Below are positions 1 through 8,564 of a DNA stretch of 64,000 bases, piece by piece. The notes under the pieces are model-generated. The model worked only from the letters and a program-made list of their open reading frames with translations. It ran no database searches and was not told the origin of the DNA. Origin of the DNA: Natrinema pellirubrum DSM 15624 (GTDB lineage Archaea; Halobacteriota; Halobacteria; Halobacteriales; Natrialbaceae); the NCBI RefSeq assembly GCF_000230735.2, contig NC_019962.1, positions 2,356,001 through 2,420,000 on the forward strand. Direction: 5' to 3'. The position numbers and the translations under genes were made by a program. Each line of letters begins with the position of its first letter. Positions within the stretch are counted from its first letter, which is position 1.

Positions 1-264
1 GGCAAGACCGAACAGCATCCCCCGTGTGAGGGCCCCTTTGGCGTATCCCGTCCCCGCCGCGACGAGGAACCCGAGCGCGGGAACCACATACAGCGCCACC
101 GCCGACAGCGCGTGATACCCGTTCGCGCCGACGGCACCGGTCGCGTACGCGAGTCGCAGGCCGCCGGCGATCGTTCCGCCGGCGAGAGCCAGCAGGCCCC
201 AGCGGAGCGCGAAGACGTGGCCCTGACTCGAGCCGAGCAGTACCGTGGGAACGACCGGAGTCAC
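1..264 (-). CDS. Partial membrane protein of unknown function
   Basis: This is the N-terminal part of a gene running off the left edge of the window on the minus strand. The frame is open from position 1 to a GTG at 264, and an in-frame stop lies just upstream near 285, so GTG at 264 is the first usable start. The 88 visible residues are hydrophobic with small residues and contain about three possible membrane helices. No family was recognised. It is divergent from the Tat-exported protein at 396, and the 130 bases between them carry a TATA box for that gene. Frame choice rests on hydrophobicity and the upstream stop, so confidence is moderate. Confidence 0.45.
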   Translation of the reverse strand, partial: MTPVVPTVLLGSSQGHVFALRWGLLALAGGTIAGGLRLAYATGAVGANGYHALSAVALYVVPALGFLVAAGTGYAKGALTRGMLFGLA

Positions 265-351
265 GGACGTAACGACGGCTACCGGGATGATAGGCGTTGC
301 TCAATAACGCTATGTGAGAGACGCTCCCACTCGGTTCGATACGGGCCACTA

Positions 352-359
352 TTATAAAA
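352..359 (+). promoter_or_regulatory. TATA box for the exported protein at 396
   Basis: TTATAAAA in an AT-rich stretch, 37 bases before the ATG at 396. Archaeal TATA spacing predicts a transcript start near 380 and a short leader. Confidence 0.55.
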
Positions 360-395
360 TTTCGTTACTTTCTGCGACGGAAGACGATCCGGATC

Positions 396-1334
396 ATGGA
401 CGAGACAGATCCGGCACGATTCGGACGACGCGGGTTCCTCGCATCGATCGCGAGCAGCGGTCTGCTCGCCGGGCTCGCCGGCGTGGGAAGCGCCGCGAGC
501 GACGACGACGCGGGACCGGTGACCGTCTCCGGTCGCCGCATCCACAAGTACCGACCGGACGGCGACTTCTTCGAACACGAACAGCGGTTCGTCAGTCCCG
601 AACTTCGGGACTACTACGGGAAAGCGACGCTGGTCTACGACGAGGGAACGATCCACCGACGGGCCGTCCCCGACGAGTACACCGACCCCGATCGCGCGTT
701 CACCCTGAACTACCGCGACACGGCGGTGATCGGTCGCTTCCGGGAGTTCGATCGACTCGAGACAAAACAGCGGGACGCGGGAAGCGCGGACGCGGCGGTC
801 GGTACGGCCTCGATCCCGGACTACACCGGGCCGCTGTACGTCTACAACTCCGACGTCGATAACCCACAGGAGGATGACCTGGGCGAGGCGACAGGTCCGA
901 TCAACGTCGGCTGGAACCGCGACCTCGATCGCGACGCCGCGTCAATCAACTCGCAGATGGAGTCGTGGGGCTGGACGTCGCTGTACGCCGGCAGCCCCGG
1001 TGACAGATACGTCATCATGGACGAGGACGCCTCCCTGCCCTACGTCACGAAACAGGACGAACACATCGTCAAGGGGCTGTCGACGCCGACGACCCAGTAC
1101 CACGTCCGCGCGTACGACCTGCCCCAGTACGAGGAGGAGAACTTCGCGGTCGCCGGCCAGGCTCACAAAGATCCCGTCCTCCACGACGGCCCGCCCTGGA
1201 ACTTCGCCGAGGCCCGCGACGCCGCCTCGAGCGCCTGGGACGACAACGGGTACTCGACCGTCCTCCACTACGTCGAAAACGGCGAGGGATACGACACCAG
1301 CGACGGACTCTTCGATCAGGTCCGGGAGAGCTGA
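396..1334 (+). CDS. Tat-exported protein of unknown function
   Basis: Encodes 312 residues with a twin-arginine signal at the N-terminus: an RRGFL motif near residue 11, a hydrophobic segment and an Ala-rich cleavage region ending near residue 34. The mature part is acidic, aromatic-rich and soluble, with no further membrane helix, so it is probably secreted folded. There is no lipobox Cys after the signal, unlike several other exported proteins in this window. I recognise no catalytic motif and assign no function. It stands alone behind its own TATA box, with the SHOCT protein about 90 bases downstream. Confidence 0.75.
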   Translation: MDETDPARFGRRGFLASIASSGLLAGLAGVGSAASDDDAGPVTVSGRRIHKYRPDGDFFEHEQRFVSPELRDYYGKATLVYDEGTIHRRAVPDEYTDPDRAFTLNYRDTAVIGRFREFDRLETKQRDAGSADAAVGTASIPDYTGPLYVYNSDVDNPQEDDLGEATGPINVGWNRDLDRDAASINSQMESWGWTSLYAGSPGDRYVIMDEDASLPYVTKQDEHIVKGLSTPTTQYHVRAYDLPQYEEENFAVAGQAHKDPVLHDGPPWNFAEARDAASSAWDDNGYSTVLHYVENGEGYDTSDGLFDQVRES

Positions 1335-1427
1335 TCGAGGACGATCGGGCGGTCCGTTCCGCCGGGCGCGGCCGACCCGCGGTCGCAGTCCCGCACAGTT
1401 ATTTCAGCCGGCACACAACTAGCGCGT

Positions 1428-1832
1428 ATGGCCAGCGGAACCGCCGGCGGCCGGGACTACTCCCTGGTCGAACTGTTCGCCATGAAGTTCGTCCTGGCCG
1501 ACGTCCTCATCATCGCTTTACTGCTGTTGGCTGGACCGATCTACGCCATTCTGGCTACTGCCGTGATCGTCCTCGGGGGACTGCTCCTGTGGTATCTCGC
1601 CGAGGGCGGGGGCGACGAGCAAGCCGCCACCGAATCGTCCGCTTCGGCCGCCGAGTCCGATGCGGCCGCCGCTGAAACAGACCCCGTGACGACCTTACAG
1701 GAACGATACGCCGCCGGCGAACTCTCCGACGCCGAGTTCGAGGCGAAACTGGACCGACTGCTCGAGGCCGACGAACGGGCTGCCGATGCCGACGTCGAGA
1801 CGGCGAACCTTTCACTCGAGCGCGAGCGGTGA
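1428..1832 (+). CDS. Membrane protein with C-terminal SHOCT domain
   Basis: Encodes 134 residues. Two hydrophobic segments (about residues 20-37 and 39-57) form a helical hairpin, followed by an Ala/Glu/Asp-rich linker and a short C-terminal SHOCT motif (LQERYAAGELSDAEFEAKL, about residues 90-110). SHOCT is a small domain found at the ends of many membrane proteins, where it is thought to mediate oligomerisation. The gene is monocistronic and is followed immediately by the first copy of an 80-base double palindrome. The specific role is unknown. Confidence 0.8.
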   Translation: MASGTAGGRDYSLVELFAMKFVLADVLIIALLLLAGPIYAILATAVIVLGGLLLWYLAEGGGDEQAATESSASAAESDAAAAETDPVTTLQERYAAGELSDAEFEAKLDRLLEADERAADADVETANLSLERER

Positions 1833-1912
1833 GACGGACTGTCGTAACGGGTTCCCCGGTGTGACCGCAGGACGGTCGCGGTCACATCGGGACTGACTTC
1901 CGACAGTCCGTC
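1833..1912. repeat. Double-palindrome intergenic element, copy 1
   Basis: Begins at the stop codon of the SHOCT gene. A perfect 12-base outer inverted repeat (GACGGACTGTCG at 1833-1844 with CGACAGTCCGTC at 1901-1912) encloses a perfect 9-base inner repeat (TGTGACCGC at 1860-1868 with GCGGTCACA at 1878-1886) and a 9-base loop. Related copies lie at 2744 and 15897. It could be an RNA hairpin/terminator, a protein-binding palindrome or a small non-autonomous mobile repeat. Confidence 0.8.
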
Positions 1913-1958
1913 TGTGCCATCCCAACACTCAATCGCCGGCCGGTCCTAGGGACGGCCG

Positions 1959-2744
1959 ATGACCGACTACGAGGCGGCGATCCTCGACGTCGACGGGACG
2001 ATCGTCCGAGGCGAGGAGTTGCTCCCCGGCGCGACCGACGGCTTACGCGCGCTCGAGGCCGCGGGCTGTTCGCGACTGCTCTTCTCGAACAACCCGACGC
2101 GGGGAAGCGCTCACTACCGCGAAACGCTTGCGCCCCACGGGATCGATGTCGATCCCGAGACCGTCCTCACCTCCGCGACGGTGTCTGCCGAGTACCTCGC
2201 CGCGACTCATCCCGACCAGCGCGTCTATCTCGTCGGCAGTGACCGGCTCGAGTCGATTCTCGAGGACGCGGCCGTCGAGTTGACGACCGAGCCCGACGAG
2301 GCCGAGGTCGTGTTGGGTTCGTTCGACGATACCTTCTCGTATGGCACGCTCTGGTCTGCCCTGCAGGCGCTCGAGGGAGACGTGCCGTTCTACGGCACCG
2401 ATCCTGACGCGACGGTTCCGATCGACGACGGCGAGATCCCAGGCTCGGGCGCGATGATCGCCGCGATGGAGGCCGTCGCCGGCCGGGAGCCCGACGCGAT
2501 CCTCGGGAAGCCCTCGTCGGTCGCGGCCACGGCCGCGATGGACCGGCTCGCGGCCGACCCCCGGAACACGCTGGTCGTCGGCGACCGGCTCGATACCGAC
2601 ATCGCGCTGGGGAATCGAGCGGGGATGGAGACCGCGCTCGTCCTCACTGGCGTCACCGATCGGGCGGACCTCGCCGATGTCGGGGCCGACGCCGAACCCG
2701 ACCACGTCCTCGAGTCGCTGGCCGCCGTCGACACGCTTCTCTGA
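1959..2744 (+). CDS. HAD-IIA family (NagD-like) phosphatase
   Basis: A 261-residue haloacid dehalogenase-superfamily hydrolase. Motif I (LDVDGTIV, about residues 9-16) supplies the nucleophile Asp and the general acid Asp. Motif II is FSNNPTRG near residue 42, and motif IV (GDRLDTDIALG, about residues 208-218) supplies the Mg-binding acidic pair. A large cap between motifs II and III matches the HAD-IIA/NagD type. These enzymes hydrolyse small phosphate esters in the cytosol (p-nitrophenyl phosphate, glycerol phosphates, nucleotides or sugar phosphates); the natural substrate cannot be read from the sequence. The second palindromic element begins at its stop codon. Confidence 0.9.
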   Translation: MTDYEAAILDVDGTIVRGEELLPGATDGLRALEAAGCSRLLFSNNPTRGSAHYRETLAPHGIDVDPETVLTSATVSAEYLAATHPDQRVYLVGSDRLESILEDAAVELTTEPDEAEVVLGSFDDTFSYGTLWSALQALEGDVPFYGTDPDATVPIDDGEIPGSGAMIAAMEAVAGREPDAILGKPSSVAATAAMDRLAADPRNTLVVGDRLDTDIALGNRAGMETALVLTGVTDRADLADVGADAEPDHVLESLAAVDTLL

Positions 2745-2820
2745 GACGATCCGTCCCAAGTTGCCGGTCCAACCGCAGGGCGGTCGCGGTTGCGCGGGAG
2801 TGACTTCCGGCGAGCCGTCT
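2744..2820. repeat. Double-palindrome intergenic element, copy 2
   Basis: Starts in the stop codon of the HAD phosphatase. The inner stem CAACCGC (2770-2776) and GCGGTTG (2786-2792) is perfect and encloses a 9-base loop differing from copy 1 by one base. The outer stem is reduced to AGACG and CGTCT. The right half shares TGACTTCCG and CCGTCTG with copy 1. Confidence 0.7.
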
Positions 2821-2836
2821 GCGACACCTCGGGAGG

Positions 2837-2845
2837 TATATTTAT
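2837..2845 (+). promoter_or_regulatory. TATA box for the glycine-zipper protein
   Basis: TATATTTAT lies 26-34 bases before the ATG at 2871, which predicts a leaderless transcript and favours 2871 over upstream starts. Confidence 0.6.
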
Positions 2846-2870
2846 CCGTGACTGTATCCATGTACGACAC

Positions 2871-3098
2871 ATGAGAGAACGAATCACAGCAGTGTTGTTG
2901 CGCGCTCGATACGCGGCCATCGGGGCGGCCGTCGGTGCAGCGATCGGCGGACTGTTCAGCCGCAACGCCGCGAGTACGGGCGGTGCGATCGGCGGGCTCG
3001 TCGGCGCGACCGTCGCCGACACCCGCGGTACGCTCGAGGGAACCCTCGGGGACCTCGGCGAACTCGACCCGCGGTCGACCGACGGCAGCGAGGAGTAA
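2871..3098 (+). CDS. Small glycine-zipper membrane protein
   Basis: Encodes 75 residues. The start was set at 2871 because a TATA box lies about 30 bases upstream; the frame is open further upstream but without promoter logic. After a short basic N-terminus, residues about 14-45 repeat small residues at three- to four-residue spacing (AAIGAAVGAAIGG, then GGAIGGLVGATVA), a glycine-zipper pattern expected to form a tightly packed helical hairpin in the membrane. The C-terminal 25 residues are acidic and soluble. Function is unknown. The gene is convergent with the thioesterase gene, with a T-rich stretch after 3136 that may stop transcription. Confidence 0.7.
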   Translation: MRERITAVLLRARYAAIGAAVGAAIGGLFSRNAASTGGAIGGLVGATVADTRGTLEGTLGDLGELDPRSTDGSEE

Positions 3099-3232
3099 CG
3101 CGACCGGGACGGTCCTCGTTTCGGGGACCCACGGACCCGTTTTTCGTTCGCACTGGATAGCGAACGGCGTTGTCACCGCGTGATAGACGAGAGTGTGGAG
3201 AACCGAGACCGGAACTGGTTCCGCCGCCCGGC

Positions 3233-3682
3233 TCAATCCGCCCGGCCCAGATCGTCCGCCAGCGCTTCCTGTCGGAGCTGTTCGCCTTCCTCGGTACTGA
3301 CGGTCAGCTCGGGGACGGTCGTCGGCGTGTTGTCGTCGTCGATCGCGACGTAGACGAAGTACGACTCGGTAGTCCGTTCGCGCTTGCGGGTCTGGAGGTT
3401 CTCGCGCTCGGCGACCAGCCGGACCTTGACGCTCGAGGTGCCGGCGTCGTAGACGTAGGCGGTGATGTAGGCGGTATCGCCGACCGGGATCGGTCGTTCG
3501 AAGTTCATCTGGTTGACGCGGGCGGTGACACACATCTCGCCGGCAAACCGCATCGCCGACATCGCGCCGACTTCGTCCATCCACTTCATGACGTTGCCGC
3601 CGTGAGCGACATCCAACATGTTGGCGTGGTTCGGCTGGACCATCTCCCGGTTCTCGATTACCGTCTCCATGAGGTCCGTCAT
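3233..3682 (-). CDS. Acyl-CoA thioesterase, hotdog fold (YciA/BFIT type)
   Basis: A 149-residue hotdog-fold protein. The conserved segment NHANMLDVAHGGNVMKWMDE near the N-terminus matches the acyl-CoA thioester hydrolase family, where the Asp in the HGG-x-MKWMDE region takes part in catalysis. Such enzymes release fatty acids from cytosolic acyl-CoA and assemble from hotdog dimers. I chose the ATG at 3682 (MTDLMETVIE) over an in-frame GTG at 3700, because homologues usually begin close to this point. The gene faces the TraB operon across a divergent promoter region. Confidence 0.85.
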   Translation of the reverse strand: MTDLMETVIENREMVQPNHANMLDVAHGGNVMKWMDEVGAMSAMRFAGEMCVTARVNQMNFERPIPVGDTAYITAYVYDAGTSSVKVRLVAERENLQTRKRERTTESYFVYVAIDDDNTPTTVPELTVSTEEGEQLRQEALADDLGRAD

Positions 3683-3839
3683 CGGCGGACGTTTTCCCAC
3701 GGCGACAATCAGTCTTACTTTCGGCGGACCGCGGACGACTCGAGCGGCGTGTCGCCGGTTCCGGAGCGCTCATCGTAGATATTTTACAGGGGTTCGTGGT
3801 CCGATACTGGTAAAAGTCGCCGCCGAGTTGGGGCGAGTA

Positions 3840-5609
3840 ATGAGCGATGCAGGCGAGGCCGACGTGCCGGAGCCGCCCGAGCCACCCGACCGCGAGCGTG
3901 GCTCCGTCCAGGTTCTCGGGACGGCACACGTCTCGCAGGCGAGCGTCGACGAGGTACGGGACACCATCGAGCGCGAGCGACCGGACGTGGTCGCGGTCGA
4001 ACTCGACGAGGGCCGGTACAACCAGATGCAGGGCGGCACGCCCGACGACATCGAGGCCGAAGACCTGCTCTCGGGCAACACCGTCTTCCAGTTTCTGGCC
4101 TACTGGATGCTGTCGTACGTCCAGTCGCGGCTGGGCGACCAGTTCGACATCGAGCCCGGAGCGGACATGCGTGCCGCGATCGAGGCCGCCGAGGAACACG
4201 GCAGCGGCGTCGCCCTGGTCGACCGCGACATTCAGGTAACGATTCAGCGGTTCTGGAGCCGACTCTCGTTTACGGAGAAACTGAAGATGGTCGGTGGGCT
4301 GGCATTGGGTATCACCGATCCCCGAACCCTCGGCCTTACCTTCGGCGCGATCGGCGGGTTGCTCGTGGGCTTTCTGGTCGCCGCGTTTATCGCCCCGCTG
4401 CTCGGGGTCGGTGACGTCTTGCTGCTCGGGATCACCGACGCCGCGACGCTGCAGTACGCCGGTGGTGCCGCTATCGGCGCACTGATCGGTGCCGTCGGCG
4501 GCCTGCTCGTCATCCCGCCGCTCGAGTCGGCCGAAGAGTACACCGGCGGGCTCCTCTCGGGGTTCTCGATACGAGTCCTTGGGGGGATCGCCCTCGGCGT
4601 CGTCGCCTGTCTCGGGCTGGTCGCGACCGACACGTTCGTCGGCCCCTTCTCGACGGCAAGTGTCGAGAGCGCCGGCATCTACGCGGTTCGCGGGAGCGCC
4701 GGAATGCTGGCAGGGCTGGGCGTCGGGGTCACGATCGGGGCGGTCGTCGGCCTCTTCCTCGACGCGGCCGGTGCTGACGTCGAGGAGATCGACGAGATCG
4801 ATATCGAGGAGATGACCGACGGCGACGTGGTCGCCGCCATGATGGAGGAGTTCCGGCAGTTCAGCCCCAGCGGCGCGAACGCCCTGATCGACGAGCGCGA
4901 CGCCTACATCGCATCGCATCTCAACGACCTTCGCGAGCAGGGGTACGACGTCCTCGCGGTCGTCGGGGCCGGCCACAGAGCCGGCATCGAACGCCACCTC
5001 GCGAACCCCGCGGGCATCCCCTCGCGGGAGTCGATCTCGGGGACCGCCTCGAGTCGCCGGTTCTCCCCGCTGAAGGTCCTCGGCTATCTCGTCATGGTCG
5101 GCTTCCTCGCGTTCTTCTTCCTGCTTATCATGGCCGGCGTCAGGAACGTCTTCCTGCTGAAGGTGTTCGCCGCCTGGTTCCTCTTTAACGGGATCTTCGC
5201 CTTTACGCTGGCGCGGCTGGCCGGCGCACGCTGGACCAGCGCGGGTGTCGGCGGCGCGGTCGCGTGGCTGACGAGCATCAATCCCCTGCTCGCGCCGGGC
5301 TGGTTCGCCGGCTACGTCGAACTCAAACACCGGCCGGTCAACGTCCGGGACATCCAGACGCTAAACGAGATCGTCGACGACACCGAGCGGCCGGTCGACG
5401 AAGCCATGGCAGCGATGTTCGACGTGCCGCTGTTCCGGCTGATCATGATCGTCGCGCTGACGAACGTCGGGAGCATGATCGCGACCTTCCTGTTCCCGTT
5501 CGTCGTGTTGCCGTGGCTGGCGCCCGAAATCGGCGGCGTCGACGCACTCATGGGGCAGCTGATACAGGGGGCGGAGAACAGCCTCGAGCTGCTCCGGGGG
5601 CTGCTATGA
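3840..5609 (+). CDS. TraB-family membrane protein
   Basis: Encodes 589 residues. The first TraB half holds the family motif GTAHVS (about residue 29) and VAVELDEGR. The second half (ALIDERDAYI, then VVGAGHRAGI) occurs only after about residue 335. Between them is a long stretch with several membrane helices, and more helices occupy the C-terminus (about residues 410-570). TraB/PrgY relatives inhibit peptide pheromones and resemble a metalloprotease fold; archaeal roles are unproven. The start at 3840 follows the GC-rich leader and begins just before the conserved domain; the frame is open upstream to 3618. The stop overlaps the next gene's start by four bases, so the two are probably translated together. 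Confidence 0.85.
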   Translation: MSDAGEADVPEPPEPPDRERGSVQVLGTAHVSQASVDEVRDTIERERPDVVAVELDEGRYNQMQGGTPDDIEAEDLLSGNTVFQFLAYWMLSYVQSRLGDQFDIEPGADMRAAIEAAEEHGSGVALVDRDIQVTIQRFWSRLSFTEKLKMVGGLALGITDPRTLGLTFGAIGGLLVGFLVAAFIAPLLGVGDVLLLGITDAATLQYAGGAAIGALIGAVGGLLVIPPLESAEEYTGGLLSGFSIRVLGGIALGVVACLGLVATDTFVGPFSTASVESAGIYAVRGSAGMLAGLGVGVTIGAVVGLFLDAAGADVEEIDEIDIEEMTDGDVVAAMMEEFRQFSPSGANALIDERDAYIASHLNDLREQGYDVLAVVGAGHRAGIERHLANPAGIPSRESISGTASSRRFSPLKVLGYLVMVGFLAFFFLLIMAGVRNVFLLKVFAAWFLFNGIFAFTLARLAGARWTSAGVGGAVAWLTSINPLLAPGWFAGYVELKHRPVNVRDIQTLNEIVDDTERPVDEAMAAMFDVPLFRLIMIVALTNVGSMIATFLFPFVVLPWLAPEIGGVDALMGQLIQGAENSLELLRGLL

Positions 5610-6235
5610 GCCACCGAACGCGGGCCGGTTCCGAGCAAGAACTCACCTTCAGCGATCGGGAGCAGCGGGATCTCGCGATCGCGTGGGTCACCCTCAGCGT
5701 CGCCTTCGCCCTGATCTTCGCGCCCGTTCATCGGGGCGAGGCGGTCGGCTTCTTCCTCACGATGGTTGTGTTGAGCCTCGTGACGGTCGGCGTCGCCTTT
5801 CTGCTCCACGAGATCGCCCACAAGGTCGTCGCGATCGAGTTCGGGCAGGTCGCCGAGTTCCGGGCCGACTATCAGATGCTGTTCCTGGCGCTTATGGGCG
5901 CGCTCGTCGGCTTCCTCTTTGCCGCGCCCGGGGCCGTCTACCATCGGGGCCGGATCACCCAGCGGGAGAACGGCCTGATTTCGCTCGCGGGACCGGTGAC
6001 GAACCTCCTGCTTGCGCTACTCTTTCTCCCGCTGATGGTCTTCCCGACCTACCTCGGGACGATCGGTCAGATGGGCGTCGGGATCAACATCGTTCTCGCC
6101 GCGTTCAACATGATCCCCTTCGGCCCGCTCGACGGGAAGTCCGTCCTCGAGTGGCACAAAGGCGTCTTCGCGCTGGTGTTCGTTCCCAGCGTGTTGCTGG
6201 CGGCGATCATCATCTTCTACGTCGGGTTGTTCTGA
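5606..6235 (+). CDS. Site-2 protease-like M50 metallopeptidase
   Basis: A 209-residue integral membrane protein with about five hydrophobic segments. The zinc-binding HEIAH motif sits in a helix near residues 72-76, and the third-ligand region FNMIPFGPLDGKS near residue 170 provides the conserved Asp, as in site-2 proteases. These enzymes cut substrates within the membrane plane and often control signalling. Its ATG lies inside the TGA of the TraB gene, implying a shared transcript and perhaps shared function. It has no PDZ or CBS domain, so it belongs to the compact M50 type. Confidence 0.88.
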   Translation: MSHRTRAGSEQELTFSDREQRDLAIAWVTLSVAFALIFAPVHRGEAVGFFLTMVVLSLVTVGVAFLLHEIAHKVVAIEFGQVAEFRADYQMLFLALMGALVGFLFAAPGAVYHRGRITQRENGLISLAGPVTNLLLALLFLPLMVFPTYLGTIGQMGVGINIVLAAFNMIPFGPLDGKSVLEWHKGVFALVFVPSVLLAAIIIFYVGLF

Positions 6236-6297
6236 TCGCCGACGGCTCGCTCGAGCGGACCGGTGATCTTTTGCTCGCCCCGGGAGGTCGTTGAGAC

Positions 6298-7290
6298 ATG
6301 ACCGACTCAGCCGACGACGCGGATGACGAGGGGCTCACCTACGCGGAGACGGGCGTCGATATCGAGGCCAGCGAGGACGCGACCGCGGCCTTGCTCGAGG
6401 CCTTCGGGAGCGGCCTACGGACCGAGTACGCCGGGATGATCGACATCGGCGACCGGTATCTGGCGCTGGCGACCGACGGCGTCGGGACCAAGCTGTTAGT
6501 CGCCGAAGCCGTCGAGGACTTCTCGACGATCGGTATCGACTGCATCGCGATGAACGTCAACGACCTCGTGGCCGCGGGCGTCGAGCCCGTCGCGTTCGTC
6601 GACTACCTGGCGATCGACGAACCCGACGAGGACCTGACCAACGGGATCGGCGAGGGGCTCGCGGTGGGGCTCGAGCAGGCGGATCTCACGATGCTCGGCG
6701 GCGAGACGGCAGTCATGCCGGAGGTCGTCAAGGGGTTCGATCTGGCAGGCACCTGTGCCGGCCTCGCGGCCAAAGACGAGATCTTCGCCGGGGAGGCCGC
6801 GGCCGGCGACGCGCTCGTCGGGTTCCCCTCGAACGGCATCCATTCGAACGGGTTGACGCTGGCTCGCGAGGCCGTCACCCGCGACCACGAGTACACCGAC
6901 GCGTTCCCACTGGACCCCGAGAAGACGATCGGCGAGGAACTGCTGCGGCCGACCCGGATCTACACCGATCTGCTCGAGCCGATGCGCGAGTGCGGGGTCC
7001 GGGCGGCGGCTCACGTCACCGGCGGCGGCTGGACGAACCTGCTGCGGATGGGCGAGTTCGAGTACGTCGTCGACGATCCGCTGCCGGCCCAGCCGATCTT
7101 CGAGTTCGTGCAGGACGAGGGCAACGTCTCCGACGGGGAGATGCACCGTACGTTCAACATGGGCACCGGCTTCGTCGTCGCGGTTCCTGAAGACCGGGCC
7201 GCCGATCTCGTCGCCGAGACCGACGGACGGGTCATCGGCCACGTTGGGGACGGCGACGGCGTCGAGATCCGCGGCTGCTCGCTGTCCTGA
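6298..7290 (+). CDS. purM: Phosphoribosylformylglycinamidine cyclo-ligase
   Basis: A 330-residue PurM (AIR synthetase), the fifth step of purine synthesis, converting FGAM and ATP to aminoimidazole ribonucleotide in the cytosol. The family start YAETGVDIEA is visible near residue 15, followed by DGVGTKLLVAE, NDLVAAGVEPVAFVDY, GGETAVMPEVV and the HVTGGGWTNL loop. Length and motif order are normal. It follows the M50 protease after about 60 bases with its own ATG behind a purine-rich leader, and no other purine gene is nearby. Assignment is secure. Confidence 0.96.
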   Translation: MTDSADDADDEGLTYAETGVDIEASEDATAALLEAFGSGLRTEYAGMIDIGDRYLALATDGVGTKLLVAEAVEDFSTIGIDCIAMNVNDLVAAGVEPVAFVDYLAIDEPDEDLTNGIGEGLAVGLEQADLTMLGGETAVMPEVVKGFDLAGTCAGLAAKDEIFAGEAAAGDALVGFPSNGIHSNGLTLAREAVTRDHEYTDAFPLDPEKTIGEELLRPTRIYTDLLEPMRECGVRAAAHVTGGGWTNLLRMGEFEYVVDDPLPAQPIFEFVQDEGNVSDGEMHRTFNMGTGFVVAVPEDRAADLVAETDGRVIGHVGDGDGVEIRGCSLS

Positions 7291-7392
7291 ACCCGGGCGG
7301 ACCGTTCGAAAAGCGCGGCGGTGTCTCCGGATGGGCGGGAAGACGCGGCGCGGACGACACGAAATCAGGGGACCGACGGACGGCCGTGACGG

Positions 7393-7815
7393 TCAGACCG
7401 CCTGAACGGGGATGTCGGTGTGTCGCATCACCCGGTCGGCGACGCTTCCGAGCGGCGTTCGTCGGTCGTCAGTCGCCCCGCGTCGCCCCATCACGATCAG
7501 ATCGGTGTCACGCTGTTCCGCGAGTGACGTGATCTCCTCCCAGGGGAGTCCCCGGTGGCACTCGCGGTCGACGTCGAGTCCCCGACCGCGGGCCCGGTCC
7601 ACGATCTCCTCGAGCATTTCGATGGCCTCGTCCTCGACTTTCGCGTGTTCGACCTCGGTACTTCCCAGCGCCGGCGTCCGTCCGTGCCGGCGTTCGTCGA
7701 CGACGTAGAGCAGCACGACGTCCGCGCCGTAGTTCTCGGCGAGGCTCAACCCCTGCTCGACCCCGCGGTTCGCCTGTTCGCTTCCGTCGGTCGGAATGAG
7801 GATCGTATCGTACAT
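7393..7815 (-). CDS. Universal stress protein (UspA family)
   Basis: A single-domain 140-residue Usp protein. The N-terminal strand ILIPTDGSEQA and the C-terminal nucleotide-binding loop (GRRG followed by GSVADRVMRH) match ATP-binding members, so it probably binds ATP or AMP as a dimer. Haloarchaea carry many Usp paralogues with little-known individual roles in stress and energy metabolism. It is monocistronic, convergent with purM and separated from the macrodomain gene by 174 bases with no evident gene. Confidence 0.92.
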   Translation of the reverse strand: MYDTILIPTDGSEQANRGVEQGLSLAENYGADVVLLYVVDERRHGRTPALGSTEVEHAKVEDEAIEMLEEIVDRARGRGLDVDRECHRGLPWEEITSLAEQRDTDLIVMGRRGATDDRRTPLGSVADRVMRHTDIPVQAV

Positions 7816-7989
7816 CAGCTATCACTCATCTTATGGTTCGACGGCAGCGGTGGTAAAACTAGCAGCCGTTCTCAGTACGTCGAAACCATCCTCGACGTTC
7901 CTACCCCCGACAGCCGTCGTTCACTGCGTGGCAGTCCGTCCGAGCGGGACTCCCCGGCGATCGGAAACCCCGTCGGCCGAGTGTTCCTG

Positions 7990-8505
7990 TCACCGGTCCG
8001 CGTCGCTCCCCGTGGCCGTCGCCGCACGAACCGTCTCGTACTCCTCGTCGCTGTAGGCGATGAACCGGACATCCGCGAGCAAGTCGGGGTCGTAGCGCTC
8101 GAGTGCCGTACCGATGATCGCGGCTCCGTCTGCGAGGTCGAAGCCGGCGACGCCACAGCCAAGCGCCGGGATCACGAGCGATCGACACCCCAGTTCGTCG
8201 GCCGTCTCGAGGCTGTTGTAGGTCGCGTCTCGAATGCTCTCGGCGGTCGCCTGCCCGTCTCCGTAGTGGGGCATTGCCGCGGCGTGGATAACGTAGTCGG
8301 CATCGAGGTCGTAGGCGTCGGTAACCGCGACGGCACCGAGGTCGACCGGCCCCTTCGCCATGGCCGCCTCGTTGATCTCCTCGCCCGCACCGCGTCGGAG
8401 CGCGCCGGCGACGCCCGATCCCATCCGGAGGCTCGTCCCCGCGGCGTTGACCACGGCGTCGGCTGCCTGTGCGGCGATGTCGCCCTGAACGACCTCGTAC
8501 TCCAT
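7990..8505 (-). CDS. Macrodomain (ADP-ribose-binding/hydrolase) protein
   Basis: A 171-residue stand-alone macrodomain. It opens with the strand MEYEVVQGDIAAQAADAVVN and continues with NAAGTSLRMGSGVAGAL (distal ribose loop). LVIPALGCGVAGFDL forms the phosphate loop. Related proteins remove ADP-ribose from proteins or deacetylate O-acetyl-ADP-ribose. The CAT at 8503-8505 gives a start that begins exactly at the domain; the frame runs on upstream to 8784 but that part reads as a shadow of the neighbouring gene. The gene follows the 107-residue protein in the same direction after about 60 bases and may be co-transcribed. Confidence 0.9.
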   Translation of the reverse strand: MEYEVVQGDIAAQAADAVVNAAGTSLRMGSGVAGALRRGAGEEINEAAMAKGPVDLGAVAVTDAYDLDADYVIHAAAMPHYGDGQATAESIRDATYNSLETADELGCRSLVIPALGCGVAGFDLADGAAIIGTALERYDPDLLADVRFIAYSDEEYETVRAATATGSDADR

Positions 8506-8564
8506 ATTCGGGCGTTCCGGATCGAGCGCAATGAAACTGAGCGTGGGTGTGGGGTGGGCTCGAC

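Noticed and set aside
2043-5330. Very long minus-strand frame (about 1095 codons)
   Set aside because: It is antisense to the HAD and TraB genes, and its translation is Arg/Gln/Asp-rich with no domain. Long shadow frames are expected in GC-rich sequence.
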